From JBGPJO01 sp964348535 (lineage in GTDB: Bacteria > Patescibacteriota > Minisyncoccia > Phycocordibacterales > JAKFXT01): a stretch of 21,134 nt of DNA. Shown piece after piece: positions 1 through 6,846 of this stretch. Every line of letters starts with the position of its first letter. Position 1 is the first letter of the stretch. The notes under the pieces were generated by a model that had not been told where the DNA came from, ran no database searches, and was given only the letters and a program-made list of their open reading frames with translations. A program made the position numbers and the translations under genes. The stretch is taken from assembly GCA_964348535.1 (NCBI GenBank), contig CAYGDB010000009.1:1-21134 (forward strand), read 5' to 3'.

Positions 1-710
1 CTTTTGAATTCTCAATAAAAGCTTCTTTATATCCAGAATTTGAACTGCCCGACTACAAAAAAATATCAAAGGCAATATTCACTGACATAAAACCAGTCAT
101 TGTAGAAGATAAAGAGATAGAAAATGTAATTGTGGAAATACAAAAAATACGTTCGGCTGAAACAAAAAAAGACGGCTCAAATGACGAATCTTCGCCAGAG
201 ATTACAGATGATTTCGTCAAAACAATCGGACCGTTCAAAAATGTTTCAGATTTTAAAGATAAAATAAAAGAAAACCTGCTGAAAGAAAAAGAATTCAAAA
301 CCAAAGAAAAAAACCGCTTGGAAGTTATTGCTAAAATAATAGAAAAATCGGAAATTCCCGTCCCTTCAATTCTGGTTGAGGGAGAGCTAGACCGAATGTT
401 TGACCAATTCAGCCATGATTTAAAAAGAGCGGGCACAACCACTTCTGAATATCTGGCAAAAATTGAAAAAGATGAGAAAACTCTTAGAGAAGAATGGAAA
501 AAAGACGCCAAAACTAGAGTAAAATTTGAATTAGTGCTTGATAAAATCGCCAAGATTGAAAATATAAAAGCTCCGGAAGAAGAAGTGGAAAAGGAATCCA
601 AACATTTGATTGAGCACCACTCTGGAGCAGAATCTGAAAGAGTGAGAGCTTATGTAGAACACCAGCTTAAAAACGAAGCTGTTTTCAGTTTTCTTGAGGG
701 ACAGAAATAA
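1..710 (+). CDS. tig: Trigger factor, C-terminal part (5' end outside window), PPIase domain absent
   Basis: Ribosome-associated chaperone for nascent chains. The open frame enters from the left edge (frame of position 3). The first visible residues, SLYPEFELPDY, match the end of the ribosome-binding domain and the start of the linker. After a short linker (KPVIVEDKEIENV, then a polar stretch) the protein goes straight into ITDDFVKTIG and the helical C-terminal chaperone domain (about the last 180 residues, very rich in Lys and Glu). In usual trigger factors an FKBP-type PPIase domain of about 100 residues lies between these two parts, and here only some 20 polar residues occupy the place. 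Trigger factors without PPIase are known, so this is probably natural. It ends at TAA 708-710, directly before a hairpin terminator. The N-terminal ribosome-binding signature is not visible. Confidence 0.85.
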   Translation, partial: FEFSIKASLYPEFELPDYKKISKAIFTDIKPVIVEDKEIENVIVEIQKIRSAETKKDGSNDESSPEITDDFVKTIGPFKNVSDFKDKIKENLLKEKEFKTKEKNRLEVIAKIIEKSEIPVPSILVEGELDRMFDQFSHDLKRAGTTTSEYLAKIEKDEKTLREEWKKDAKTRVKFELVLDKIAKIENIKAPEEEVEKESKHLIEHHSGAESERVRAYVEHQLKNEAVFSFLEGQK

Positions 711-714
711 AAAA

Positions 715-736
715 CCGCAGACATTTATGTCTGCGG
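715..736. terminator. Hairpin terminator between convergent tig and RTX genes
   Basis: A 10-bp perfect stem (CCGCAGACAT with ATGTCTGCGG) with a 2-nt loop starts 4 nt after the tig stop. It is preceded by an A-run and followed by a T-rich stretch, so it can serve both converging genes. Confidence 0.75.
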
Positions 737-749
737 ATTTTGTGTGTCG

Positions 750-1409
750 CTAACCTTTGCCTGAAGAATCAAGAACAAGGCTTCCCGCCGTATAAACGTC
801 GAACGAAGCGCCTCTGATCGTTACCTCATATCCATCCGTAGCGGTAAATGTGGTTGTGTTTTCAACCACGTCTGAACGCACCTTTACCCCCACCCCCAAC
901 ACTGACATATCTAGTACATCTTCCCAAGGGTTGAAGTCGGCGATGGTGACAGCACCGGTTTTGAAGATTGGCTTATAAAAGAAGCCTTTGGTTGATTCGT
1001 CAGCGACAAGGCCTTCGACTGTTTTTTGAAAATTAAAAACATCTGCGCCTTTACCGCCTAAAACGAGAGGATCTTCAACGTCAAAGGTAAGGATGTCATT
1101 TCCTCCGCCGCCGAAAAGCATGTCGGCTCCGACCGAGCCCATGATCCAATCATTTCCTTCGCCACCAATAAGAGTGTCATTTCCTTCGCCACCGAAGAAA
1201 ATTGCTCTGCCACCAAGGGCCACGGCGATATCGTCGCCATTGCCAAGATTGGCATAGTTGTCGCTACCAAAGGAAACGACGATGTCATCCCCTTCATAAG
1301 TGCGGAGGTAATTATCTGATCCGATCACAAGGACTAGATCATCCATTCCTCCTGTGCCGACATTGGGGAAAAACAAATTTGACTCAGGAACTATTGTGAC
1401 AATGTACAT
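750..1409 (-). CDS. Small RTX-type (hemolysin-type) calcium-binding repeat protein
   Basis: Predicted 219-residue protein. Five RTX nonapeptides lie at residues about 73-108 and 118-126 (GGEGNDTLI, GGEGNDWIM, GSVGADMLF, GGGGNDILT, GGKGADVFN). These form a Ca2+-binding beta-roll in the family. Before them are two copies of a 16-residue unit starting GSDNY and ending GDDI(V/A)V (about 30-45 and 48-63). The C-terminal part (ADFNPWEDVLDMS) resembles the tail of type I secretion substrates. No enzyme domain or N-terminal signal peptide is visible, and no ABC exporter is in the window. The start at 1409 is chosen because AAGGAG lies 7 nt upstream. An upstream in-frame ATG (1454) lies inside the leader hairpin. 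The gene is more GC-rich than its neighbours, which suggests transfer. Secretion is inference. Confidence 0.8.
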   Translation of the reverse strand: MYIVTIVPESNLFFPNVGTGGMDDLVLVIGSDNYLRTYEGDDIVVSFGSDNYANLGNGDDIAVALGGRAIFFGGEGNDTLIGGEGNDWIMGSVGADMLFGGGGNDILTFDVEDPLVLGGKGADVFNFQKTVEGLVADESTKGFFYKPIFKTGAVTIADFNPWEDVLDMSVLGVGVKVRSDVVENTTTFTATDGYEVTIRGASFDVYTAGSLVLDSSGKG

Positions 1410-1416
1410 GTTCAAT

Positions 1417-1422
1417 CTCCTT
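1417..1422 (-). promoter_or_regulatory. Shine-Dalgarno site deciding the RTX start
   Basis: AAGGAG on the minus strand, 7 nt before the ATG at 1409. It favours this start over the longer reading. Confidence 0.75.
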
Positions 1423-1430
1423 AAAATTAA

Positions 1431-1453
1431 TGCCTTACGACCATTCGTAGGCA
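1431..1453 (-). promoter_or_regulatory. Stem-loop in the RTX leader
   Basis: On the minus strand TGCCTACGA pairs with TCGTAAGGCA (9 bp, one bulged A) around the loop ATGG. It lies between promoter and Shine-Dalgarno site and is followed by TTAATTTTAAGG. It could act as mRNA stabiliser or attenuator; its role is unknown. Confidence 0.5.
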
Positions 1454-1472
1454 TTTTTGCACTTCTGCTTCT

Positions 1473-1500
1473 ATTATACAGTATAATAATCGTTTGTCAA
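1473..1500 (-). promoter_or_regulatory. Promoter of the RTX gene
   Basis: Minus strand: TTGACA (1500-1495), 16-nt spacer, TATAAT (1478-1473). Both boxes are exact consensus. The predicted leader is about 57 nt. Confidence 0.7.
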
Positions 1501-1523
1501 TCATATTTGGTAATGTCCAAGCA

Positions 1524-1537
1524 CTTCTGACACTTTT
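1524..1537 (+). repeat. Left terminal inverted repeat core
   Basis: CTTCTGACACTTTT, exact reverse complement of 2489-2502. Confidence 0.7.
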
Positions 1538-1553
1538 GATAGATTAGCGGTTA

Positions 1554-2513
1554 ATGGCTATCAAAATGTCACAAAACATCAAAGAAGAGAGGTTAAGGTG
1601 GATTAAACCAATATTAGAAAAGGAAATTAGCATAAAGAATCTGGTAAAGGTCTGCCCATACAGTGAGAGTAGTATCAAAAGATGGCTGAAAGCTTTTAAG
1701 AGTGGAGGTATAGACGCTCTGGAGCCAAAGTCAACAGAACCTAAGACTCAACCGAATGAGACTTCAATATGGATTAAGGAAAGGGTGGTTGAGTTAAGAA
1801 AAGAGACAAAATTGTGCGCCAAGAAACTTCACTGGAGACTTTTAAAACAAAACTTGATTGTCCCGGTCAGTACAATCGGAAAGATTTTAAAAGACGAGGG
1901 TTTAGTAAGAAAGTATAGGATTAGGAAAATCAAATACAAATACATCAAAGCAGAACGTAAACATGGAGAATTGCTGGAAATAGACGTGAAGTACGTGCCA
2001 GGGCGTATTGTGGGACAAAGATACTTTCAATATACAGCCATTGATACTGCCTCTCGTTGGAGACATTTAGAAGTCTACTCTGAACAAACAAACTTTCATT
2101 CAATTCTGTTTTTAGAGAAAGTTATTGAGATATTTAAATACAAAATACAAGCCATTAAAACAGATAACGGTAGCATCTTTACTAACTACTACACTGGTAT
2201 GAACAAGAGAAGCGACATGACGGTCAAAACCATTCATGTCTTGGATCTTTTCTGTCGTCAGAACAACATCATCCATTACTTAATTGACCCTGGTAAGCCG
2301 GCTCAAAACGGAACGGTGGAAAGAAGTCATAGAGAGGACCAAGAGAAATTCTATGATAAAAACAAATTCAAAACATTCTCAGATTTAAAGAAAAAAATCA
2401 GAGGATGGAATGATTACTACAACAACCTTGAACACTGTGGCTTAAATGGAAAAACTCCCATAGAAATGTTAGATTTATTTAAACTAGAAAAAGTGTCAGA
2501 AGAGGTTGGTTAG
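1554..2513 (+). CDS. Transposase, IS481-like, rve/DDE integrase core
   Basis: 319 residues. An N-terminal helix-turn-helix region (about 1-60, with YSESSIKRWLKAF as recognition-helix candidate) should bind the element ends. A second HTH-like part follows (about 75-120). The rve core has the acidic triad D144 (EIDVKYVPG), D204 (KTDNGSIF) and E256 (GTVERSHRED), matching the IS3/IS481 pattern though with a longer D-to-E interval because of an insert near 212-232. The ending (HCGLNGKTPIEML) is the usual IS481 tail. The start at 1554 has no clear Shine-Dalgarno site, and the ATG at 1566 is an alternative. The gene is complete, and its terminal codons form the right inverted repeat. Confidence 0.9.
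   Translation: MAIKMSQNIKEERLRWIKPILEKEISIKNLVKVCPYSESSIKRWLKAFKSGGIDALEPKSTEPKTQPNETSIWIKERVVELRKETKLCAKKLHWRLLKQNLIVPVSTIGKILKDEGLVRKYRIRKIKYKYIKAERKHGELLEIDVKYVPGRIVGQRYFQYTAIDTASRWRHLEVYSEQTNFHSILFLEKVIEIFKYKIQAIKTDNGSIFTNYYTGMNKRSDMTVKTIHVLDLFCRQNNIIHYLIDPGKPAQNGTVERSHREDQEKFYDKNKFKTFSDLKKKIRGWNDYYNNLEHCGLNGKTPIEMLDLFKLEKVSEEVG
2489..2502 (+). repeat. Right terminal inverted repeat core
   Basis: AAAAGTGTCAGAAG, exact reverse complement of 1524-1537. It is coding here (end of the transposase). Confidence 0.7.
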
Positions 2514-2676
2514 AACAATGTATCCGTCCACAAAATATGAGACTTTTCTGGTAATTTTGCCTAAAAAGCGAGTGAGATTCACTTCAGCAAATATAACAGC
2601 AAGCATGGTAAAGTTTTATTATTTCAAAAAATTTTTATTATTTTATTTTATTATCTTACCGTTACTATTTTAAATT

Positions 2677-2704
2677 CTTATCATACGATATATCGTATGA
2701 TAAG
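2677..2704. repeat. 28-bp perfect palindrome upstream of the nuclease gene
   Basis: 14-bp arms (CTTATCATACGATA and its exact reverse complement) with no spacer. It lies about 20 bp upstream of a TGT-TATACT promoter element, where a repressor site would be expected. There is no T-run, so a terminator is unlikely. The preceding stretch 2514-2676 is AT-rich and holds no gene I can support. Confidence 0.7.
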
Positions 2705-2722
2705 CAGATGCTACTTTGGACG

Positions 2723-2731
2723 TGTTATACT
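2723..2731 (+). promoter_or_regulatory. Extended -10 element before the nuclease gene
   Basis: TGT-TATACT, 18 nt before the ATG at 2750. The predicted leader is about 11 nt, without Shine-Dalgarno site. No good -35 is seen, and the place is next to the palindrome. Confidence 0.45.
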
Positions 2732-2749
2732 AATTCTATCCCTCTTACT

Positions 2750-3580
2750 ATGCGGATTAAAACTCCAATCAAAGTCAATATCCCAATAAAACACTGGAGT
2801 CACTCCTCATTAATGTCATTCTTGAGAAACCCGCTGGCTTGGCATAAACGCTATGTGGAAGGCGTTTATGACACTCCATCAAACCCCTCATCTTTTATCG
2901 GGCGGGCCGGGCATGTGGCGCTTGAAAATTTTTATAAAGGCGCCTCAAAAGAAACTTCTATCATGCTTGGTCTTGAATACCTGCGAAATATTCCAGACTT
3001 TGATATTAATTTTGGAAAATTAAAGTCAAAAAGCGCCAAAGCGAAAAAACGAAAAGCTATGGAGCGAGATTACAATCAAGCTGTTTCTTTTTATTTAGCA
3101 AAACCGCCACGATATAAAGTCCTTGGAGTTGAGATCAAAGGGATGGCTGAAGTTAAGGGGCTACCGTTACCTCTTAAGGCAGTATCAGATTTGGTAATAG
3201 AATCAAAAATAGAAGCTGGAGCCGTTGACATAGTTGACCATAAATTCGTAGATTCTTTTAGCGCTCAAAAAACAAATAAAACCATTTTTATTATTCAAGC
3301 AATCTTTAATTATTACACGGTAACTAATACCTTTAATAGGCCAGTACGCCGTTTTATAGTAAATGAATGTAAAAAATCACGCAATATTGATGGCAGCCCG
3401 CAGTTAAGACGCTACGTCATAGATTTCAAGACCTGTGGCGAAGACTTCCAAGTCTTTCATCGTCTTATAAACGACGCTACGGCAGAAATTTCCCGCAAGC
3501 GTCTTTACTTGCCCAATCCATCGGATATGTTTGACGGAGAAAATTCTTTTGACATCTACCGCCTCGGCCTTAACGAATAG
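2750..3580 (+). CDS. PD-(D/E)XK superfamily (RecB/Cas4-type) nuclease-like protein
   Basis: 276 residues from the ATG at 2750. The region shows the RecB-like nuclease pattern: SHSSLMSFLRNPLAWHKRY at the N-terminus (about 17-35), GRAGHVALENFY with H55, then VSDLVIES (D147) and GAVDIVDHKF (D163, K165), which form the metal-binding D...DxK core. A QAIFNYYTV stretch after it matches the Q/Y motif of RecB-type nucleases. The length suits a stand-alone nuclease as found in phages and CPR genomes. No Cas or AddAB genes are near. An upstream ATG at 2708 is in frame but lies before the predicted promoter box. Substrate and pathway are unknown. Confidence 0.75.
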   Translation: MRIKTPIKVNIPIKHWSHSSLMSFLRNPLAWHKRYVEGVYDTPSNPSSFIGRAGHVALENFYKGASKETSIMLGLEYLRNIPDFDINFGKLKSKSAKAKKRKAMERDYNQAVSFYLAKPPRYKVLGVEIKGMAEVKGLPLPLKAVSDLVIESKIEAGAVDIVDHKFVDSFSAQKTNKTIFIIQAIFNYYTVTNTFNRPVRRFIVNECKKSRNIDGSPQLRRYVIDFKTCGEDFQVFHRLINDATAEISRKRLYLPNPSDMFDGENSFDIYRLGLNE

Positions 3581-3594
3581 CAGAACGAATAGCA
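3572..3594 (+). repeat. Tandem duplication at the end of the nuclease gene
   Basis: AACGAATAGCA occurs at 3572-3582 and again at 3584-3594, which duplicates the last codons and the TAG stop. It looks like a recent replication slippage. Confidence 0.6.
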
Positions 3595-3597
3595 ATT

Positions 3598-4308
3598 TTA
3601 TCTTCCTTTAAGAAGTCCGTCTATAATGCTTTTGACTGCGACAAGTGGCTGGGCTCCTTCAAGAGGAAGCTTGTCTCCATTTTTAGTAAGAATAATACTG
3701 TGAGGAGTTCCGCGAGCGCCTGCCGCCACCGCCTCTTCATAATCTTTCTTTATTTTCTCCGTAAATCTACCACTATCAAGACAAGATACAAAAGCTTCTT
3801 TATTAAGCCTAAGCTCAACGGCGATATCTACAAGTTTGGCTGGGTCAAGACCGTCATTTGAGGGAGTGATTTCGTAAAGACGATTTGTGTAATCCCAAAA
3901 AGCGCTCTTGCCTCCGAGCTCGGTAGCGCATTCCGTGGCTTCAGCTTCTTTGGCCGCTTTTGGATGAAGTTGAGCGATAGGGAAGTGCCTGTATACCCAT
4001 GCCACTTTTCCATCTTTTCCATATTCGCTAATTATTGTCAGCATGGTTTTGTGGAATTGTTTGCAGAAAGGACACTCGGTGTCGGAGTATTCCACAATAA
4101 TTATATCGGCATTCGGGTTTCCAAGAATATGGTCGGCTTCGGTTACTGGACTTATGTTTATCTCCGCGGTTTTTGTTATATCGGGATTATTGTCAGTTCT
4201 TCCAGAATTCGGATAAACCGACTTGCTAAGAAGTATGGCCCCGGCTATAAGCACTCCGGCCAGAACTATAGCAACCGGCATTGTTAATTTATTTGTTGAT
4301 GGTTCCAT
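3598..4308 (-). CDS. Membrane-anchored DsbA-like thiol oxidoreductase
   Basis: 236 residues. One N-terminal transmembrane anchor (about 9-28) leads to an extracytoplasmic thioredoxin fold of the DsbA/Thioredoxin_4 type. The active site is C79-P-F-C82 (SDTECPFCKQFH) and the cis-proline loop is GTPHS (P202), as in proteins that form or shuffle disulfides in exported proteins. The domain includes the helical insert usual for this family. It converges on the nuclease gene with 17 nt between the stops. The start is supported by a -10-like TTTAAT ending 7 nt before the ATG, which predicts a leaderless mRNA. It is probably a partner for the DsbD-like protein at 8248 in the same oxidation pathway (inference). 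Confidence 0.88.
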   Translation of the reverse strand: MEPSTNKLTMPVAIVLAGVLIAGAILLSKSVYPNSGRTDNNPDITKTAEINISPVTEADHILGNPNADIIIVEYSDTECPFCKQFHKTMLTIISEYGKDGKVAWVYRHFPIAQLHPKAAKEAEATECATELGGKSAFWDYTNRLYEITPSNDGLDPAKLVDIAVELRLNKEAFVSCLDSGRFTEKIKKDYEEAVAAGARGTPHSIILTKNGDKLPLEGAQPLVAVKSIIDGLLKGR

Positions 4309-4315
4309 ATGTTTT

Positions 4316-4321
4316 ATTAAA
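4316..4321 (-). promoter_or_regulatory. -10 box of the DsbA-like gene (leaderless type)
   Basis: TTTAAT on minus, 7 nt before the ATG at 4308. No clear -35 box. Confidence 0.4.
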
Positions 4322-4419
4322 ATAATTTCCGCTTATTATGAATTAAATGGTATCAGAGTTCCAAACAAAAGCAAAGGCAGAATTAATACATTTATATCCT
4401 TAATTGAGGGTAAATAAAA

Positions 4420-4446
4420 AACCCACACGCGTAAGTCGTGTGGGTT
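4420..4446 (-). terminator. Rho-independent terminator of the small membrane protein gene
   Basis: Minus strand: AACCCACACG pairs with CGTGTGGGTT around a 7-nt loop, followed by a T-tract. It lies 20 nt past the stop at 4466. Confidence 0.85.
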
Positions 4447-4465
4447 TCTTAGGGGGAAAGGGTGT

Positions 4466-4726
4466 TTAACCAAAATCTTCGTCGCCTTTTCCAACAATAA
4501 GATTTGCCAAAAGTAGCATGACGGCGATAGTGAATAAAATCGCACAACCAATCGGGCCACTTAAAAAGACTAGGATTAAAGTAGTTTTCCTTAGAGAAAC
4601 CACTTTTTCACCTCCATTCCAAAAAGGTGAAATTTCAGTATAGAAGCTGCGTACTGATAGCACCAAAACATATCCACAAGAGATCCAACCGAAGAGTGTT
4701 ATTGCGATTATCTGCCACAATTCCAT
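4466..4726 (-). CDS. Small two-helix membrane protein, function unknown
   Basis: 86 residues with two hydrophobic segments (about 5-27 and 48-78) joined by a polar loop (YTEISPFWNGGEKVVSLRK) and a charged tail (GKGDEDFG). I do not recognise a family. The start is secure: GGAGG sits 7 nt upstream (4734-4738). The promoter uses TTGACA supplied by the end of the IS remnant to its right, and a strong terminator follows, so it is a one-gene unit. Its signals differ from those of the leaderless genes around it, which suggests acquired or separately regulated DNA. Confidence 0.6.
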   Translation of the reverse strand: MELWQIIAITLFGWISCGYVLVLSVRSFYTEISPFWNGGEKVVSLRKTTLILVFLSGPIGCAILFTIAVMLLLANLIVGKGDEDFG

Positions 4727-4759
4727 CAGCCTTCCTCCATTGTTGTAAGTCTATCAGAG

Positions 4760-4788
4760 ATGATAACAAAGAGCAACATCTTTGTCAA
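4760..4788 (-). promoter_or_regulatory. Hybrid promoter with -35 inside the IS end
   Basis: Minus strand: TTGACA (4788-4783), 17-nt spacer, TATCAT (4765-4760). The TTGACA overlaps the transposase stop codon and lies in the 107-bp repeat shared with 18666-18772, while the -10 is outside it. Confidence 0.65.
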
Positions 4789-4887
4789 TTTTTGTAACAT
4801 TGCAGCGTCAAGTTTACACTTGCGCACTCTCGGAGCTTCTCTAGGGGTGTCTTCCCCTCCATACCCAATCCGCGGTGCTTCTTTTGG
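4781..4887. repeat. 107-bp IS-tail repeat, copy 1
   Basis: Matches 18666-18772 over 107 positions with two differences by eye, without gaps and in the same orientation. It is the 3' end of a transposase gene plus the element end. Confidence 0.9.
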
Positions 4888-5078
4888 TAGTTGTAGTAGT
4901 GTAAAAAGAGATTAAGTTTGTATTGCATAGCCTCGAGTGAATCTTTTGGATAGAAACCAAAACGGAGAGCCTTCTCGTTGAGTGTTCGATGGAATCGTTC
5001 AATCTTGGCGTTTTCTTCCGGACAATACGGAGTGTTTCTTCGATGAATAACCTTATGTTCTTGCAGAAAATCTTCGAC
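4783..5078 (-). pseudogene. Truncated IS3/IS481-type transposase, C-terminal remnant
   Basis: The minus strand can be read without stops from about 5076 to the TGA at 4787-4785. The translation includes PYCPEENAKIERFHRTL, which carries the third catalytic Glu of the rve domain, then HYYNYQKKHRGLGMEGKTP, the usual family ending. The first two catalytic acids and the HTH part are missing and no start codon fits. The remnant begins exactly where the DEDD exonuclease gene stops (5079). It belongs to a different IS from the one at 1514-2513. Confidence 0.85.
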
Positions 5079-5669
5079 TTAAAAAGGCAAGCTGAAAGTC
5101 ATTGAATTATCCTCCTTCTTTTCCCATAATTCCACATTAAGTGGCACCGACATAGAGTTGCCATTTTCTTTGTATTTCAAACTTTTGTTCAAGAGGGCGT
5201 AGTCGTAAACTTCTTTTGTTATCCGAACATCTTCAAGACAATACTTTCTTAAGCTTTCGATATCTCCTTCTTTCCACCATTTTATGGCATCCAGTCCTTT
5301 ACCGAGCTTCCCTTTGCCTAAAGTGGCCTCGGCCACTTGAGAAAGCGAAACCCTTCTTCCGAGGGATTTTTTTATTTCGTTCAGTATGTCAAGACTTTTT
5401 ATTTGCAAAAGATTGCCCGGGTAGTATTTATTTAAAATTGGAATATCAAAGTGGTCAGAATTAAACCCTATAATCATATCGGCTTTTTCAAAAATAGGCC
5501 AAAGTTTAGAGAGCTCTTCCTCAAGAAAACTTTGGTAAGAGTCGGTTTCATAATCGTAAATTCCGACAAGCGAAAGGTCTAAAGAAACAGGATCGTTTGA
5601 GCCCGTGTCCTGAAAAGTATTTTTTGTTTCAATGTCAAAAACTATTTTTCGCATCCCGTTAGAAGCCAT
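5079..5669 (-). CDS. DEDD-type 3'-5' exonuclease (RNase H-like, PolB-exo-like)
   Basis: About 196 residues from the ATG at 5669. The RNase H-like exonuclease motifs are complete: Exo I FDIETKN, Exo II IIGFNSDHFDIPIL and Exo III YCLEDVRITKEVYDY. They supply the four acidic residues for two-metal hydrolysis of DNA or RNA 3' ends. The size fits the stand-alone predicted 3'-5' exonucleases related to the PolB proofreading domain. The start could also be 5654 (MRKIVFDIE) or 5714, which would overlap hisS by 17 nt; no Shine-Dalgarno site decides this. The stop TAA falls on the junction with the IS remnant, so the original C-terminus may have been altered by the insertion. Confidence 0.82.
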   Translation of the reverse strand: MASNGMRKIVFDIETKNTFQDTGSNDPVSLDLSLVGIYDYETDSYQSFLEEELSKLWPIFEKADMIIGFNSDHFDIPILNKYYPGNLLQIKSLDILNEIKKSLGRRVSLSQVAEATLGKGKLGKGLDAIKWWKEGDIESLRKYCLEDVRITKEVYDYALLNKSLKYKENGNSMSVPLNVELWEKKEDNSMTFSLPF

Positions 5670-5732
5670 TTGATTTTTATGTAAATTATTTTTTATCTCA
5701 AGGCTTGTAAGCATCAGCTTCTAACGGGACGC
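5651..5732. repeat. Inverted repeat spanning the hisS end and exonuclease start
   Basis: 5717-5732 (GCTTCTAACGGGACGC) is the reverse complement of 5651-5666 with one mismatch, 50 nt apart. It covers the last hisS codons and the first exonuclease codons, and may be the scar of the rearrangement that shortened hisS. Confidence 0.55.
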
Positions 5733-6684
5733 ATGTCGGTAGATTGTGTGTTTCAAGAAAATCGCGAATGGTAACATCACCCATACCAAAACCAACTGCG
5801 GGCACGGGTTCCACTCCGAATATTTGGAGCAAGTTATCATAACGTCCACCGCCGAAAAGCGACCTGTTATTTTGGGGGTCAGTGTCAAAAACTTCAAAAA
5901 CAATATCGGTATAGTAATCAAAACCGCGAGTTATTGACGGGCTGAACTTTGCTTCTATATTTTTCTCTTTTAGAGTTTTTATTATCGCGAAAAGTTCCGG
6001 ACTGTCCTCAAGGGCGCTTTCTTTGAAAGGTCCGGTGAAAAGGTTTTGCCATTCTAACTCAAACTCCTTCTCTTCCATTTTGTCTTTCTTGTCCATAAGT
6101 CTGAACATTTCTTCCGGTTTCTTCGGGTCCTTTAATATGGGAGTGTAAATTTTTTGGAGGAGTTTTCTGGAGTTTATTCTTATTTCAAAATCTTTATCAT
6201 CCGCCCCGAAAGATTTCATAATAGCGTGAGCAATGGAAATAATCTCAATCTCCGCCTCAATGCCAGCCACTCCGAGAATGTCACAATTCAGTTGCCAGTG
6301 TTCTCTTTTGCGTCCTCTCTGCGGTCTTTCATAACGAAAAACATTCGGTATCGAAAACCAACGGAGAGGAAATTTTAGAGATTTTCTTTTTTGAGCAACC
6401 ATTCGAGCTAGAGTTGGAGTCATTTCCGGGCGAAGCGCAACATCTCTGTCGCCACGGTCCTTGAATGTAAACATTTGATCATTTACTATTTCTTCGCTTG
6501 ATTTGGCTCTGTATAATTCGGAAAGCTCTAATATAGAGGCTCCATATTCCACATAGCCAAAATTTTTCGCCACTTTGCGCCACATTTCAAATATGTAGTT
6601 TTGAACGGCCATATCTTCTGGGTAAAAATCCCGCACGCCCTTGTAGGCTTCTGTTGAAAGGTTTTTTGATTTTAGTTCATCCAT
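5698..6684 (-). CDS. hisS: Histidyl-tRNA synthetase catalytic domain, anticodon-binding domain missing
   Basis: 328 residues. Class II synthetase features are clear: GVRDFYPEDM near the N-terminus, motif 2 FRYERPQRGRKREHWQLN, the His-specific RGFDYYTDIVFEVF and GGGRYDNLL. It would charge tRNA-His. Two oddities appear. First, the motif 3 stretch reads GFGMGDVTIRDFL where most bacterial enzymes have an Arg (GxERL). Second, the protein ends about 10 residues after that stretch, whereas usual HisS continues for about 90 residues with the HGTP anticodon-binding domain. No continuation exists in any frame of the following DNA, which codes for the exonuclease. A truncated but active enzyme, a HisS paralogue or a broken gene are all possible. 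The start at 6684 fits TGC-TAGAAT 8 nt upstream. Confidence 0.85.
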   Translation of the reverse strand: MDELKSKNLSTEAYKGVRDFYPEDMAVQNYIFEMWRKVAKNFGYVEYGASILELSELYRAKSSEEIVNDQMFTFKDRGDRDVALRPEMTPTLARMVAQKRKSLKFPLRWFSIPNVFRYERPQRGRKREHWQLNCDILGVAGIEAEIEIISIAHAIMKSFGADDKDFEIRINSRKLLQKIYTPILKDPKKPEEMFRLMDKKDKMEEKEFELEWQNLFTGPFKESALEDSPELFAIIKTLKEKNIEAKFSPSITRGFDYYTDIVFEVFDTDPQNNRSLFGGGRYDNLLQIFGVEPVPAVGFGMGDVTIRDFLETHNLPTCVPLEADAYKP

Positions 6685-6692
6685 TGAGACTA

Positions 6693-6701
6693 ATTCTAGC
6701 A
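6693..6701 (-). promoter_or_regulatory. Extended -10 of hisS (leaderless type)
   Basis: Minus strand TGC-TAGAAT ends 8 nt before the ATG at 6684. The in-frame TTG at 6702 lies upstream of this box and is therefore disfavoured. Confidence 0.5.
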
Positions 6702-6706
6702 AGCCC

Positions 6707-6735
6707 TTGTCATTTTTTCCACTTTTAGATAGTAT
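6707..6735 (+). promoter_or_regulatory. Promoter of the RRM gene
   Basis: TTGTCA, 17-nt spacer, TAGTAT. It gives a leader of about 105 nt before the ATG at 6847. The leader holds GGAGGAGCGGAGGTG (6761-6774), a possible decoy Shine-Dalgarno with GTG start. Confidence 0.5.
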
Positions 6736-6846
6736 TATGGCACGTAGATATATCTTTCGGGAGGAGCGGAGGTGCGAGTATTCAAGCCATACGTATTAGC
6801 CGGAAAGAGGGTCGCGCTACAAGTTAGAAAAAAACAAGCAAATACG

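Larger units (their letters stand above)
1514..2513 (+). mobile_element. IS481-like insertion sequence, about 1 kb
   Basis: One transposase gene is flanked by inverted repeats. The 14-bp core CTTCTGACACTTTT at 1524-1537 is repeated exactly in reverse at 2489-2502, with weaker pairing further out (TGTCCAAGCA against TAACCAACCT). The right repeat overlaps the last transposase codons. The left end is placed at a TGT (1514), as is common in IS3/IS481 families. The right end is near 2512 and uncertain, and I could not identify a target duplication. The reading frame is intact, so the element may be active or recently so. Confidence 0.65.

Noticed and set aside
2750..3580. Cas4 of a CRISPR system
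   Set aside because: The nuclease pattern fits, but the four-cysteine cluster of Cas4 and any cas neighbours are missing.
6772..6846. N-terminal extension of the RRM protein from GTG 6772 with a GGAGG upstream
   Set aside because: The family starts at MAKKLYVGG, and the extension has no family similarity; the GGAGG may be a leader feature.
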